Notes under the pieces: generated by a model
Database searches by the model: none
Seen by the model: only the letters and a program-made list of their open reading frames with translations
What the model was told of the DNA's origin: nothing
Assembly: GCA_022710485.1 (NCBI GenBank)
Contig: JAKLGU010000006.1
Coordinates: 1-64,000, forward strand
DNA from: Gemmatimonadota bacterium
GTDB taxonomy: Bacteria > Gemmatimonadota > Gemmatimonadetes > Gemmatimonadales > GWC2-71-9
DNA length: 64,000 nt
Reading direction: 5' to 3'
Shown here: one piece after another, positions 17,336 through 26,094 of the stretch
Layout of the letters: the number at the start of each line of letters is the position of its first letter
Numbering within the stretch: the stretch's first letter is position 1
Program-made: the position numbers and the translations under genes

Positions 17336-18204
17336 GCTGGCGAACGTCGAGGGAGGTCTCCGCCCGCCGCCACGAGGTCCAGCAGCTCGCGGCAGCGCTT
17401 GCCCCAGGGATTGAACTTGTTGGCCTTGTGCCCGTCGGTCCACACTTGCTTCGCCTCGTCCCGCCGCCCGGCGAGCCACAGCGCCCGGCCCAGTTCGTAG
17501 TACGCCTCCACCAGGTTCGGCCCCAGCGCGAGCGCCTTCCGGAAGAAGGCCTCCGCGTCCTCGAACATCTCGCGCTCCAGGTAGACCAGCCCGAGGTAGA
17601 AGTGCGCGTAGAGCGTGGCCTTTCGGTCGTTGTCGAGCCGAATGGCGCGGGAAAGATGCTCGATCGCCTCGCCGAAGATCTGTTTCTTGAGGCAGATGTA
17701 CCCGACGTTGACCCGGGCCAGGGCGTTCGCCGGCTCGCGCATCAACACCTTCGAGAAGGTGCCGAGCGCCTCGTCGTAGGATTCCGAGAGCATCTGCGCC
17801 CATCCGAGCAGGGAGAGCGCCTGGATGTCGTCGGGGGAAAGCGCGAGCGCCTTCTCGAGCGACTGCACGGCCCCGGCGAAATCACCGAGGGAGATGAGGC
17901 TCCATCCCTTCTCGATGAAGGTGGAGGCGCCGAGATGGTCGGCCTGCACCACGGGACGTGGGCCGGCGAACTGCGGCGCCTCGCCGCCGTCGCTGTCCCC
18001 GGGGAGCTGCTTGTACCGGTCCACCAGGCCGCGGATCTGTTCCTTCAGCGCGGTCAGCTCGGCGAGCGCCCCGTCCACGCGCTTGAAGTAGGCGATGATG
18101 TCCCGCTTGACCGCCTGGCGGTCCGCGCCGGTCGGCCCGCCGTCCACCCGGGCGACGAGCGCCGCGAACTCCCGGCCAAGCCCCGCGAGCCAGTCCTCCG
18201 TCAC
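17332..18204 (-). CDS. Cytoplasmic TPR protein of the chemosensory cluster
   Basis: A 290-residue soluble protein. Residues 1-75 are mostly helical and charged, possibly coiled coil. From about 95 to 270 there are five or so TPR hairpins with the classical G-A-A-P spacing (for example SLEKALALSPDDIQALSLLGW). No signal peptide or membrane segment is present. It starts with GTG in a GTGA overlap with cheW, so it is likely translated with the che genes and may dock on one of their products. Partner and function are unknown. Confidence 0.75.
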   Translation of the reverse strand: MTEDWLAGLGREFAALVARVDGGPTGADRQAVKRDIIAYFKRVDGALAELTALKEQIRGLVDRYKQLPGDSDGGEAPQFAGPRPVVQADHLGASTFIEKGWSLISLGDFAGAVQSLEKALALSPDDIQALSLLGWAQMLSESYDEALGTFSKVLMREPANALARVNVGYICLKKQIFGEAIEHLSRAIRLDNDRKATLYAHFYLGLVYLEREMFEDAEAFFRKALALGPNLVEAYYELGRALWLAGRRDEAKQVWTDGHKANKFNPWGKRCRELLDLVAAGGDLPRRSPA

Positions 18205-18662
18205 GTGGCGGCCGCCTCCAGTTGCAGCCGCTCCTCGGTGCTGAAGAGGCGGCCGGCCTGGAGCAACAGCACCGTCCGCTCGTCGAGCGTCAGGACGCCG
18301 AGGATGTATTTGGCGGCGAGCCCCCGCACCATCGGCGGGGGCGGGGCGATGCGCCGGCTGTCCACGCGAAGGACCTCCCGCACGCCGTCGACGACCATCC
18401 CGACCCGCTGGCCGTCCATGGTGACGATCATGACGCGGGTCTCCTCCGCCTGGCCGGCGGGGAGCCCGAGCCGCTTGCGGAGATCCACGACAGGGACGAC
18501 GCCCCCCCCATAAGGCAGGACGCCTTCCAGGAAATCGGGGGCGCTCGGGACCGGCGAGGGCGCCTGGTACCGGAGGATGCGATCCACCTGGGAGATCTCG
18601 AGCGCGAACTCCTGTGTCCCGCCCCGGAAGATCACCACCTGAATGTCGTCGCCGGTCGTCAT
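18201..18662 (-). CDS. cheW: CheW-type chemosensory coupling protein
   Basis: A 153-residue CheW domain protein. It has the two five-stranded half-barrels expected of the family: an N-terminal QVVIFRGGTQEFALEISQV, a central VVPVVDLRKRLGLP, then TRVMIVTMDGQRVGMVVDGV and a C-terminal ILGVLTLDERTVLLL. CheW scaffolds CheA to receptors. The ATG at 18662 forms an ATGA overlap with the second cheW-like gene. It is one of three CheW proteins in this cluster, which suggests more than one CheA or receptor complex, or mixed arrays. Confidence 0.92.
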   Translation of the reverse strand: MTTGDDIQVVIFRGGTQEFALEISQVDRILRYQAPSPVPSAPDFLEGVLPYGGGVVPVVDLRKRLGLPAGQAEETRVMIVTMDGQRVGMVVDGVREVLRVDSRRIAPPPPMVRGLAAKYILGVLTLDERTVLLLQAGRLFSTEERLQLEAAAT

Positions 18663-19096
18663 GGACCGCTCTTCCCTCCCAGGAGACGTGCCCCCAGGGC
18701 CTTGAGGTCTAGTATCGGAACCAGCATTCCGTCGCGCTGCGCCACGCCGAGGGCCCACGGCAGCGACTCGCCGGCGGGCACTGGCACCACCTCTTCGGCC
18801 AGGACCGCCTCCGCCCCGTCGACCTCCAGGCAGATCCGCTGTCGGCCCGCGCGCGCGAGGACGCCCACCGCTCCCACCGAGGCGGGGCACTCGCCGCCCC
18901 AGAGGACCGCCGAGAGGTTCACGACCGGGACCAGCCGCTCGCGGACGGCCACGACGCCGCGCATCGCGGCGTCAGTGGAGGGCACGGCGAACGTGTCCGC
19001 GAGGTCCACGACCTCCAGGACTTCCGCCACCTCGAGGCCCACCTCGCGGCCCCCCGCGCGGACGAGCAGGTACTGGCAGGTCCCGGTGGCGCTCAT
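18659..19096 (-). CDS. Second CheW-like coupling protein, divergent
   Basis: A 145-residue CheW-fold protein, more divergent than its neighbour. The pattern [32 protein letters not shown] and the closing [11 protein letters not shown] is of CheW type. It overlaps cheB upstream and cheW downstream by ATGA junctions. The divergence suggests a special adaptor role, for instance linking CheA to a non-standard partner. Confidence 0.85.
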   Translation of the reverse strand: MSATGTCQYLLVRAGGREVGLEVAEVLEVVDLADTFAVPSTDAAMRGVVAVRERLVPVVNLSAVLWGGECPASVGAVGVLARAGRQRICLEVDGAEAVLAEEVVPVPAGESLPWALGVAQRDGMLVPILDLKALGARLLGGKSGP

Positions 19097-20139
19097 GCCT
19101 CGTTCATCCTCGCGAGCAGCACGGACACCCGTGCGCCCACCTCGGAGACCGGGAGCACCAGATCCGCGCCGCCTGCGGCCTGTGCTTCCTTCGGCATGCC
19201 GAAGATCGTCGAACTCTCCCGATCCTGGGCGATCCCCGTTCCGCCCGCATCGTGGATCTGCCGGAGCCCCTCGGCGCCGTCCCGGCCGAGTCCGGTCAGC
19301 ACGACGCCGATGGCTCGGCGGCCGAATAGGGCGGCCACCGACCGGAAGAGCGGGTCGGCGGCGGGGCGCACCCCCCACAGCGGCGGTCCCTGGTCGAGCG
19401 CCACCGCGAGTCCGTCCGGCCCCTCGGTCACTCGCATATGATAATCTCCCGGCGCGATGTAGGCGGTGTCCGACACGAGCGGCGCCCCGTGCTCCGCCTC
19501 AACCACCGACAGTTCGCTTTGCGCGGAGAGGCGCTCCGCCAGGCTCCGGGTGAACCGGGGTGGCATGTGCTGGACGATCACCACCGCCGCGTGGTGCCCA
19601 CGGGCGATCCGCGGCACCACCTCGGCCAGCGCGCGCGGGCCGCCGGTGGATGCGGCGATGGCCACGCAGAACCGCGCCCGGCCCGGCAGCGAGAACTGCT
19701 CCGCCGGCAGGTCCGGCCGGTTCGGCCGCGCCAGCACCGGCAGCCGGTGGATGTCGGCGGCGCGCGCGGCGCGGAGTGCTTCGAGCAAACGCGATGCGAA
19801 CCGGCCCCGGGTGGCCTCGTCCCGCCCCGCCTCCTTGGCCACGAGCTCCACCGCCCCGAGTTCCAGCGCGCGGATTGCCCCCGCGGTCCCGGGGCCGGCG
19901 TACGAACTCACGACGACGACGGGCCGCGGCGCTTCCGACATCAGGTAGCCGATGGCGCCGAGGCCGTCGAGCTCCGGCATCTCGAGGTCCATCGTCACGA
20001 GGTCGGGCTGGTACTCGTGCACCTTCCGGAGCGCGTCGAGGCCGTTGCGCGCCGTGGTCACGACGCGGAACTCCCCGGAGCCGTCGATGATCTCGGTCAG
20101 CAGGCGGCGGATGAGGGCGCTGTCGTCGACGACCAGCAC
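19093..20139 (-). CDS. cheB: Chemoreceptor glutamate methylesterase/deamidase CheB
   Basis: A 348-residue two-domain protein. The receiver domain has Asp5-Asp6 and phospho-acceptor Asp51 ([12 protein letters not shown]). The catalytic domain has the triad Ser164 (IAASTGGP), His191 (VQHMPPRF) and Asp287 (GLGRDGAEG). The annotated start is GTG at 20139; the first beta strand is thus very short (MLVVDD), and no ATG, GTG or TTG lies in frame upstream before the cheD stop. It removes methyl groups added by CheR, so methylated receptors must exist elsewhere in the genome. Confidence 0.93.
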   Translation of the reverse strand: MLVVDDSALIRRLLTEIIDGSGEFRVVTTARNGLDALRKVHEYQPDLVTMDLEMPELDGLGAIGYLMSEAPRPVVVVSSYAGPGTAGAIRALELGAVELVAKEAGRDEATRGRFASRLLEALRAARAADIHRLPVLARPNRPDLPAEQFSLPGRARFCVAIAASTGGPRALAEVVPRIARGHHAAVVIVQHMPPRFTRSLAERLSAQSELSVVEAEHGAPLVSDTAYIAPGDYHMRVTEGPDGLAVALDQGPPLWGVRPAADPLFRSVAALFGRRAIGVVLTGLGRDGAEGLRQIHDAGGTGIAQDRESSTIFGMPKEAQAAGGADLVLPVSEVGARVSVLLARMNEA

Positions 20140-20149
20140 CGTCGGGAGG

Positions 20150-20638
20150 CTAGAGATGCGTCACTCCCTGGCGGACCGTGGAGACTTCCATCCGCCCATC
20201 CTCCACGAAGAGGCGCACCGTCCGCCCGAAGTCACCCCCCACGGCGCTCCCCACCAGCGGGACGGAGTGGTGGGTCAGGGCCGCGCGCACCGCGACGAGG
20301 TTGCGCTCGCCCATCTGGATCGTGCCCGCCGGCTGCAGGTTGCCGAACATGGAGGCGCCTCCGGCGATCCGCGCGGTGATCCGGGACGCCACCGCCCCCC
20401 GGGCGACCATGTCTTGCATCAGGAGCGGGATGGCGGTCTGGGGAAACTTGCCGGGACTCTGGTCCCGCCGGCTCAGCGCCGGCGAGGGGAGCAGGATGTG
20501 CGCCAGCCCGCCGACACGCGCCTGGGAGTCGTGGAGCGCCACCGCGACGCAGCTGCCCAGCCCGATCGTGAGCAGGACGTCCCCTGCCCCGCCGACCTTG
20601 TACTCCGCCACGTGGACCAGGATTTCGCCGCCGCTCAT
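20150..20638 (-). CDS. cheD: Chemoreceptor glutamine deamidase CheD
   Basis: A 162-residue CheD. The catalytic Cys30 and His47 sit in the family motifs LGSCVAVAL and GGLAHILLP. The C-terminal half contains GGASMFG and NLVAVRAAL, also typical. CheD deamidates receptor glutamines and stimulates CheC phosphatase; both partners are encoded in this cluster. Its start overlaps the cheR stop as ATGA. Confidence 0.93.
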   Translation of the reverse strand: MSGGEILVHVAEYKVGGAGDVLLTIGLGSCVAVALHDSQARVGGLAHILLPSPALSRRDQSPGKFPQTAIPLLMQDMVARGAVASRITARIAGGASMFGNLQPAGTIQMGERNLVAVRAALTHHSVPLVGSAVGGDFGRTVRLFVEDGRMEVSTVRQGVTHL

Positions 20639-21456
20639 GCCGCCCTCCGGAAGATCCGTTCACGCGCGTCGACGAGCGTCAGCTTTTCGCGCGCGACGCC
20701 GAGCAGCGTCTCCACCTTGCCGAGCACCAGGATGCCGCCGGGCAGGAGCGCCTCCGCAAACTGGGCGAACAGCCGCTCCTGCATCGGGCGGTCGAAGTAG
20801 ATGACGACGTTGCGGCAGAAGATGAGGTCGTAGGCGGCGACCGGGATCGCCTCGCGCGTGAGGTCCAGCCGCTTGATGGTCACCATGCGCCGGATGTCTT
20901 CGCGCACACGCCACGACTCCCCCGCGCGCTCGCAGTACTTCCCGGTGACCCATGCGGGCGCCTCGAGGAAGGACGCCTGGGGGTAGACCGCGTTGCGCGC
21001 CCGCTCGAGACTTTCCCGGTCGATGTCGGTTGCCGTGATGCGCACCCGGTCCGTCCACCCGGCATGGCCGGCGGCCGCGGCGGACTCGGCGCAGAGCATC
21101 GCGAGGGTGTACGGCTCCTCGCCCGAGGAACACCCGGCGCTCCAGGCCGCCAGCCGGCCGTTCCGGGCCTGCAGGAGGCCCGGCAGGAGCTCCTGCCGCA
21201 GGCGGTCCCACGTCTCGGCGTTCCGGTAGAATCGCGTCACGTTGATCGTGAGCGCGTCCTTGAGCTTCTCCCACTCCTCCGGCTTCCGGTCGAGCACGCC
21301 CATGTACTCGGCATAGGTATGCACGCTGCACGCGCGCATCCTGACCAGCAGGCGCCGCCGGAGGCACTTGTCCTTGTACGCGTCGAGCGTCAGCCCGGCC
21401 TCGCGCGACACGCGGCGCGTCAGCGCCCTGAATCCCTCCTCGTCGTCCACGATCAC
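20635..21456 (-). CDS. cheR: Chemoreceptor methyltransferase CheR
   Basis: A 273-residue SAM-dependent methyltransferase. An N-terminal helical domain (about 1-75) is followed by the catalytic domain with NVTRFYRN, the SAM motif SAGCSSGEEPYTLAM and FCRNVVIYFD. It methylates receptor glutamates using SAM. The start is GTG at 21456 with GTGA overlap to the DUF4388/TPR gene. No TPR tail is fused, but a separate TPR protein precedes it. Confidence 0.94.
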   Translation of the reverse strand: MIVDDEEGFRALTRRVSREAGLTLDAYKDKCLRRRLLVRMRACSVHTYAEYMGVLDRKPEEWEKLKDALTINVTRFYRNAETWDRLRQELLPGLLQARNGRLAAWSAGCSSGEEPYTLAMLCAESAAAAGHAGWTDRVRITATDIDRESLERARNAVYPQASFLEAPAWVTGKYCERAGESWRVREDIRRMVTIKRLDLTREAIPVAAYDLIFCRNVVIYFDRPMQERLFAQFAEALLPGGILVLGKVETLLGVAREKLTLVDARERIFRRAA

Positions 21457-23072
21457 GCGGGCACGTCCAGGATCTCGAGGTTGGAGCGCGCCAACTGGTG
21501 CCCCGGGTTAATCTCCGCGGCGCGCCGCCAGCAATCGCGCGCGCGGTCCCGGTCCCGCTGGCGGAAGGCGAGGTTGCCCAGCTTGAAGTAGAGGTCGTCG
21601 CCGAGGTCGGGGGCCAGTTTGGCGGCGCGGTCGAACGCCGCCTGGGCGTCCTCGTACCGGCCGGCGCGGTAGTGCAGGTCGCCGAGGTTCTTGGAGAGCT
21701 GGGGGAGGCTGGGCTCCTCCGCCAGCGCGGCGCGCAGGACCCGTTCGGCCTCCGCCACGTCGCCGGTGGCCTCCAGCAGCACCGCCAGGTTGTTCCGCAG
21801 CACCGGGTGGTGCGGCCACGCGGCCGCGCCCTCCTGCGCGATGGCCACGCCGCGCGCCATGTCACCGGCCGATCCGGCGGCGAGCGCCGCCGCCCAGAAC
21901 CAGAGCGGGGGCACCGGCCGGGTCCCGAACAGCTCCCGGGCCTTGGCGAGCCGCCCCTCCGCGACCTCCGGGTCCTCGCGCTTCAGGGCCACCACGCCCC
22001 AGAGCAGCATCGGCCGGGCGTCGTCGCGCGCGCGCGAGACCGCCTCGGCCCCGGCGGCTTCCGCCTCGGCGAGCCGTCCCATCCGTTCGAGCGCGAGCGC
22101 CAGGTTATGAAGGGCGGCGGGTCGGGCGCCAGCCTGCTCCACCGCGCCCCGGAACGATTCGACCGCATCGCCCCAGCGCGCCTGCCGCAGGGCGATCAGC
22201 CCGAGGAAGAAGGCGGCGTTGCCCTCGGCCGGCCGCAGCTCGGCGACGCGCCGAAACTCCCGCTCGGCCTCGTCGAACATGCCGGTCTTGTAGAACGCGA
22301 TGCCGAGGTTTCGATGCTCCTCGACCCGGGCGTCGCTCACGCGCTCCGACTGCTGGGTGGCCGAGGTCCCGACCCGTCGGACGAATCCCGCGGACAGGAG
22401 TCCGTAAATGGCCTTGCCGACCTCGAACTCGACCAGGCCGGAGGCGTCCACGACGTCCTGGACGTCGTTCCGTCCGTTGAGCAGCGGGAGGATGACCTCC
22501 TGTTCGTCGCTCAGCCGTACCCCCGCCGCATGGAGCCGTGCCTGGTCGGCCTCGAAGACGATATCGAGCGTGGGGATCTTCTTGGCGATGAGGCTCCACT
22601 CGTCCACCCGGCGGGCCCCTTCCAGCAGGAGCGACTCCGGGTTGATGGAGACGAGGAAATCCTCGCGCTCGGGACGGACCCCCGCCTCGAAGTTGAAGGT
22701 GCCGCTGCTCCAGGTGAACAGGTAGTACACCGCCTCCTCGACCTGGACCCGGATGTGTTCCTCCAGCTCCGCGCGGGTGATGTACCCCAGCTCGACCAGG
22801 ATTTCCCCGAGCTTCCGGTCCCGTTCGCCGGCCTGACGGTCCACCGCGGCCCGGAGCTGGGCGTCCGAAATCCGGCCGCTCCGGACCAGCAGGTCGCCGA
22901 GCCGGTCCCGCCGGTTGACGATCGAGGCGAAGATGATCCGGCCGTCGTCGAAGTAGGTGTACCCGAAGTTCTGGCGATCCGCGACCGCCAGGCATCCGGT
23001 CTTCCGGCCGAGCGCCAGCAGCTGGATGACGTCCGGGAGGCTGGCCTCCTTCAGGCTGCCCTTGATGGCCAT
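21453..23072 (-). CDS. DUF4388 (PATAN) - MshEN-like - TPR protein
   Basis: A 539-residue soluble protein. Residues 1-55 match the DUF4388/PATAN start (GSLKEASLPDVIQLL, GRKTGCLAV, FDDGRIIFA). Residues 57-80 and 87-110 form two 24-residue repeats, each with R/K-L-G at the start and Gln at the end, as in MshEN/T2SSE N-terminal domains that bind cyclic di-GMP. A winged-helix-like region (about 150-250) and a long TPR array (270-535) follow. The ATG at 23072 is chosen for its TGATG junction with the twin AAA+ gene. It is likely a signalling scaffold; ligand binding is inference only. Confidence 0.75.
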   Translation of the reverse strand: MAIKGSLKEASLPDVIQLLALGRKTGCLAVADRQNFGYTYFDDGRIIFASIVNRRDRLGDLLVRSGRISDAQLRAAVDRQAGERDRKLGEILVELGYITRAELEEHIRVQVEEAVYYLFTWSSGTFNFEAGVRPEREDFLVSINPESLLLEGARRVDEWSLIAKKIPTLDIVFEADQARLHAAGVRLSDEQEVILPLLNGRNDVQDVVDASGLVEFEVGKAIYGLLSAGFVRRVGTSATQQSERVSDARVEEHRNLGIAFYKTGMFDEAEREFRRVAELRPAEGNAAFFLGLIALRQARWGDAVESFRGAVEQAGARPAALHNLALALERMGRLAEAEAAGAEAVSRARDDARPMLLWGVVALKREDPEVAEGRLAKARELFGTRPVPPLWFWAAALAAGSAGDMARGVAIAQEGAAAWPHHPVLRNNLAVLLEATGDVAEAERVLRAALAEEPSLPQLSKNLGDLHYRAGRYEDAQAAFDRAAKLAPDLGDDLYFKLGNLAFRQRDRDRARDCWRRAAEINPGHQLARSNLEILDVPA

Positions 23073-25030
23073 CAGCGCCACTCCTCGATCAGGCGCTCGC
23101 CGATGTCCGGCCATTCCCAGACCGCCTTCTCGGGGCTTCGGAACCCGCTCGCCCCGACGCCGCTCGTGCGCACGCCCGCGGCGGGGCGCGGCGCGCGCGG
23201 CGCAGCGCCCTCCAGAACCTCTCGCGCCAGCGCCACGTCGGGCTCGGCGTGCCGGGCATCCGCGGCGGCCTCGACCCGCTGCACGAACGCCTGCACCGCC
23301 CGCACCGATTCCGCCGGACGGCCGGCGAGATACCCCGCGAGCTCCGGGTCGACCCGGTCATAGCGGGCCCCCAGCAGGCGCTCGATCACCGCCTGGCGCA
23401 CCTCGCGTTCCGGTGGCGGCAGGTGGACCACGAGGCCACCGGCGAGCCGGCTGGCCAGTCGCGCCGCGAGCCCCTCGATCTCGCCGGGCTCGGCCGACGC
23501 GGTGAACGCGAGCTGGGCTCCCTGCTCGACGAGGTGGTTGAACAGGAGATACAGCTCCTCCTGCGTGCGCTCGTGACCGGCGAGCAGCTGTACGTCGTCG
23601 AGCAGCAGGGCCTGCACGCGCCGGTAGCGGGCCCGCCAGGCCCCGACACGGTCCCGCTCGAGCGCCTCGATCAGCTCCTCGGAGAAATCCTGGGCGTTCA
23701 GGCAGGCCACCACCGACCCGTGCGATGCGACCAGCAGGTTGCCGACTGCATGGAGCAGGTGGGTCTTCCCGACCCCTGCACCGCCGACGATGACGAAGGG
23801 GTTGTAGGCGGCACCCGGCCGCTCTGCCGTCTCCCGTGCCGAGCGGAGCGCCACCCGGTTGCCCTCCGACTCCACCAAGTCGTCGAAGACCCAGATCCCC
23901 TCCGGCGGGGGAGGTGGCGAGGCGCCTTCCACTGCCCGGGCCAGGAATTCCTCGGCGGCCACCACCGCATCCGGGTCCCGGAAGACGGCATTGGACGCGA
24001 GGTCGTCGGAGAGTGCCGCCGCCTCGGCCTGGAGGGCCTGCAGTCTCTCAATGTCCGCCACGAACGACGCGAGCGCTCCGGCCGGATCGCCGTCCACACC
24101 GCGGTCGAGCAGGCCGGCGAGGCGCGCCGTGCGATAGCCCTGCCCCTCCCACCGCGCCATGGCCTCCTCCACCCGGCGGCGCCATCCCTCCACCTGGCGG
24201 GTGAGCGTCTCCGCCACCTCGCTGAGGAACTCCCCGAACTCGTCGGCCGGCGCCTCGGGCGCGGGGATCGCCGCCGTGGTTGCCGGCGCGGGCGGAACGT
24301 CGGACGCCGTGGCGCGGACGCCGAGCACTAGCCTGGCCTGCTCCGCGTCCAGCATGGCGTTCCCGACGGACTGAAAGGCGACGAGGCGGTTGAGCGCGCC
24401 GACCAGTTCGCGGACACTGTCGAGGGCGAGCGTCGCGACGGTATCGAGGACACCGGCCTTGAAGACGACCTGCCGCTCCTCCGCCTTGCGGCGGAGGATC
24501 GCCACGCGCGTCTCGTAGTCCGGGGCGGCGATGTCCACCACGAGACCGCCCGCCACCCGGCGGAGGAGTCGCTCGTCGAACGCCTCGATGTCGGCCGGCG
24601 GACGGTCGCTGGTGAGGACGATCTGGCGGCCCCCCGCCTGCATCTGGTCCACCAGTCGGAGCAGCTCGGCCTGGGTCTCGCGGCGGTGCGTCACGAACTG
24701 CACGTCGTCGAGCAGCAGGACATCGGCCTCCACGAACCGCCGTCGGTAGGTGTCGCCCTGCCCCGCGCCGACGGCCGTATGAAACGCCTCGACGAAGTCG
24801 TCGAGCGTGACGTACTCGACGACCAGGGCGGGATTGATGGCCTGCGCCGCGTGGCCGATCGCCATCAGGAGGTGCGTCTTCCCGAGGCCGGGCCGGGCGT
24901 AGATGAAGAGCGGGTTGTACCCGGTTCCCGGCGACTCCGCCACCGCGCGCGCCGCGGCGGCGGCGAGCCGGTTCGCGGCCCCGACCACGAAGCCGTCGAA
25001 CCGCATCTGCGGGCTCAGCGGGGCGCTCAC
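23072..25030 (-). CDS. Tandem DnaA-type AAA+ ATPase without DNA-binding domain
   Basis: A 652-residue protein with two DnaA/Hda-like AAA+ modules. Module 1 (about 8-225) has FVVGAANR, Walker A RPGLGKTHLL, Walker B VLLLDDVQF, sensor 1 TSDRPP, a box VII Arg (about 158) and sensor 2 SVRELVGALNRL. Module 2 (about 378-600) has GGAGVGKTHLL, ALLLDDVQLL and box VII Arg (about 528), but sensor 1 is altered (TASAEP). A helical linker with heptad-like charge pattern (265-365) joins them. DnaA domain IV is absent, so origin binding is unlikely. After a Pro/Gly/Ala linker, the tail (630-652) is aromatic and acidic. Start GTG overlaps mglA (GTGA). Function unknown. Confidence 0.8.
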   Translation of the reverse strand: MSAPLSPQMRFDGFVVGAANRLAAAAARAVAESPGTGYNPLFIYARPGLGKTHLLMAIGHAAQAINPALVVEYVTLDDFVEAFHTAVGAGQGDTYRRRFVEADVLLLDDVQFVTHRRETQAELLRLVDQMQAGGRQIVLTSDRPPADIEAFDERLLRRVAGGLVVDIAAPDYETRVAILRRKAEERQVVFKAGVLDTVATLALDSVRELVGALNRLVAFQSVGNAMLDAEQARLVLGVRATASDVPPAPATTAAIPAPEAPADEFGEFLSEVAETLTRQVEGWRRRVEEAMARWEGQGYRTARLAGLLDRGVDGDPAGALASFVADIERLQALQAEAAALSDDLASNAVFRDPDAVVAAEEFLARAVEGASPPPPPEGIWVFDDLVESEGNRVALRSARETAERPGAAYNPFVIVGGAGVGKTHLLHAVGNLLVASHGSVVACLNAQDFSEELIEALERDRVGAWRARYRRVQALLLDDVQLLAGHERTQEELYLLFNHLVEQGAQLAFTASAEPGEIEGLAARLASRLAGGLVVHLPPPEREVRQAVIERLLGARYDRVDPELAGYLAGRPAESVRAVQAFVQRVEAAADARHAEPDVALAREVLEGAAPRAPRPAAGVRTSGVGASGFRSPEKAVWEWPDIGERLIEEWR

Positions 25031-25629
25031 GCCGCCGAACTTCCCGCCGCGAGCCGCTGCAGCACGAGTTCGGAAATCCCCTTCAGCGTCTCGAACACGC
25101 CGTGGCCGTGCAGGCAGTCGGCGCCGAAACTCCGGACGCCGCGGAAGTTCAGCGCGTCGTCGAGCTCGTCCGGGCTCAGGATCAGGTCGCGCGGCAGGTC
25201 CTGCTTGTTGTACTGGAATACCACGGGGAGCTGGCGGATGTCGACGCCCTGCGCGAGGAGGTTCTCCTGGAGGTTCTGCAGGCTCTCGACATTGTCGTCA
25301 TACCTCCGCGCCTGGCTGTCACCCACGAACACCACGCCGTCCGCGCCCTGGAGCACCAGCTTCCGGGTGGCGTTGTAGTACACCTGCCCGGGGACGGTGT
25401 ACAGCTGGAACCGCGTGGTGAACCCGCTGATGCTGCCCAGGTCGATCGGCAGGAAGTCGAAGAAGAGCGTCCGGTCCGACTGGGTGGCGAGCGACACCAT
25501 CCGTCCGCGCCGCCCCTCGGGCACGCGGCCGTAGATGTACTGCAGGTTCGTCGTCTTGCCCGACCGGCCCGGGCCGTAATAGACGATCTTGCAGGTGATT
25601 TCGCGGGTCGTGAAGTTGACGAGCGACAT
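25027..25629 (-). CDS. mglA: Ras-like GTPase MglA (polarity/gliding switch)
   Basis: A 200-residue small GTPase of the MglA family. The P-loop is GPGRSGKTT (19-27), switch I contains TLFFDFLP, switch II has the MglA-type TVPGQVYYN in place of the Ras DxxG, and NKQDLP recognises guanine. MglA is a nucleotide-dependent polarity switch, controlled by roadblock GAPs such as MglB. Two roadblock proteins and a TPR-roadblock protein lie directly upstream in the same operon, three bases from it. It is not fused to other domains. Confidence 0.93.
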   Translation of the reverse strand: MSLVNFTTREITCKIVYYGPGRSGKTTNLQYIYGRVPEGRRGRMVSLATQSDRTLFFDFLPIDLGSISGFTTRFQLYTVPGQVYYNATRKLVLQGADGVVFVGDSQARRYDDNVESLQNLQENLLAQGVDIRQLPVVFQYNKQDLPRDLILSPDELDDALNFRGVRSFGADCLHGHGVFETLKGISELVLQRLAAGSSAA

Positions 25630-25632
25630 CCG

Positions 25633-26094
25633 TTACCGTCCGAACAGCGAGCGCAGGCTCGCGTTGAGTTCGTTCTCGAAATCCGCGGCGAGCACCTCGC
25701 GCGCGGGCACCTCGGCCGGGGCGACCGCCTGCAGCTCTCCCACGAGCCGGTCGAAGAAGAGCCGGACCAGCCCGAGGGAGCTGTCGCGGTCGTACACGAC
25801 CAGGCCGATCCACCGCCCCTGCGGCAGGTCGAACGCCGACAGGAAGAGCCCCCGCGACGGTCCCTGGTGCGAGAGGGAGCGGGAGGCGCCGGAGGCCGTG
25901 AGCCGGCCCAGCTCCTCCGTGCTCGCCATGATCGCGGCCCCGAGGGCCGAGGCGGACATCACGTCGAGCGCGCGGGTGAAGCCGTGCTGGGCCACGACCT
26001 GCCCCGACGAAGTGGTCAGCAGCACCACGCGCGCGGCCGACTCCGCGAGGAACCGTTCCAGCGGCTCGGCCACCCACGGCTCGATGACCCGCAT
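25633..26094 (-). CDS. Roadblock/LC7-fold protein (first of three), MglA partner candidate
   Basis: A 153-residue protein. Residues 10-130 fit the roadblock alternation of helix and sheet: RFLAESAARVVLLTTSSGQV, a helix SASALGAAIMASTEELGRL, then LFLSAFDLPQGRWIGLVVYD. The C-terminal helix (about 105-150) is longer than in MglB. It starts at ATG 26094, which is the middle of a TGATG junction with the next roadblock gene, and ends three bases before mglA. By context it may be a GAP or scaffold for MglA; this is inference. Confidence 0.75.
   Translation of the reverse strand: MRVIEPWVAEPLERFLAESAARVVLLTTSSGQVVAQHGFTRALDVMSASALGAAIMASTEELGRLTASGASRSLSHQGPSRGLFLSAFDLPQGRWIGLVVYDRDSSLGLVRLFFDRLVGELQAVAPAEVPAREVLAADFENELNASLRSLFGR

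Noticed and set aside
16391..17803. A 470-residue peptidase with long N-terminal domain
   Set aside because: The added N-terminal region is an out-of-frame reading of the TPR gene.
23072..25030. A chromosomal dnaA gene and nearby replication origin
   Set aside because: No DnaA domain IV, two modules instead of one, no dnaN or gyrB neighbours and no cluster of DnaA boxes was seen.
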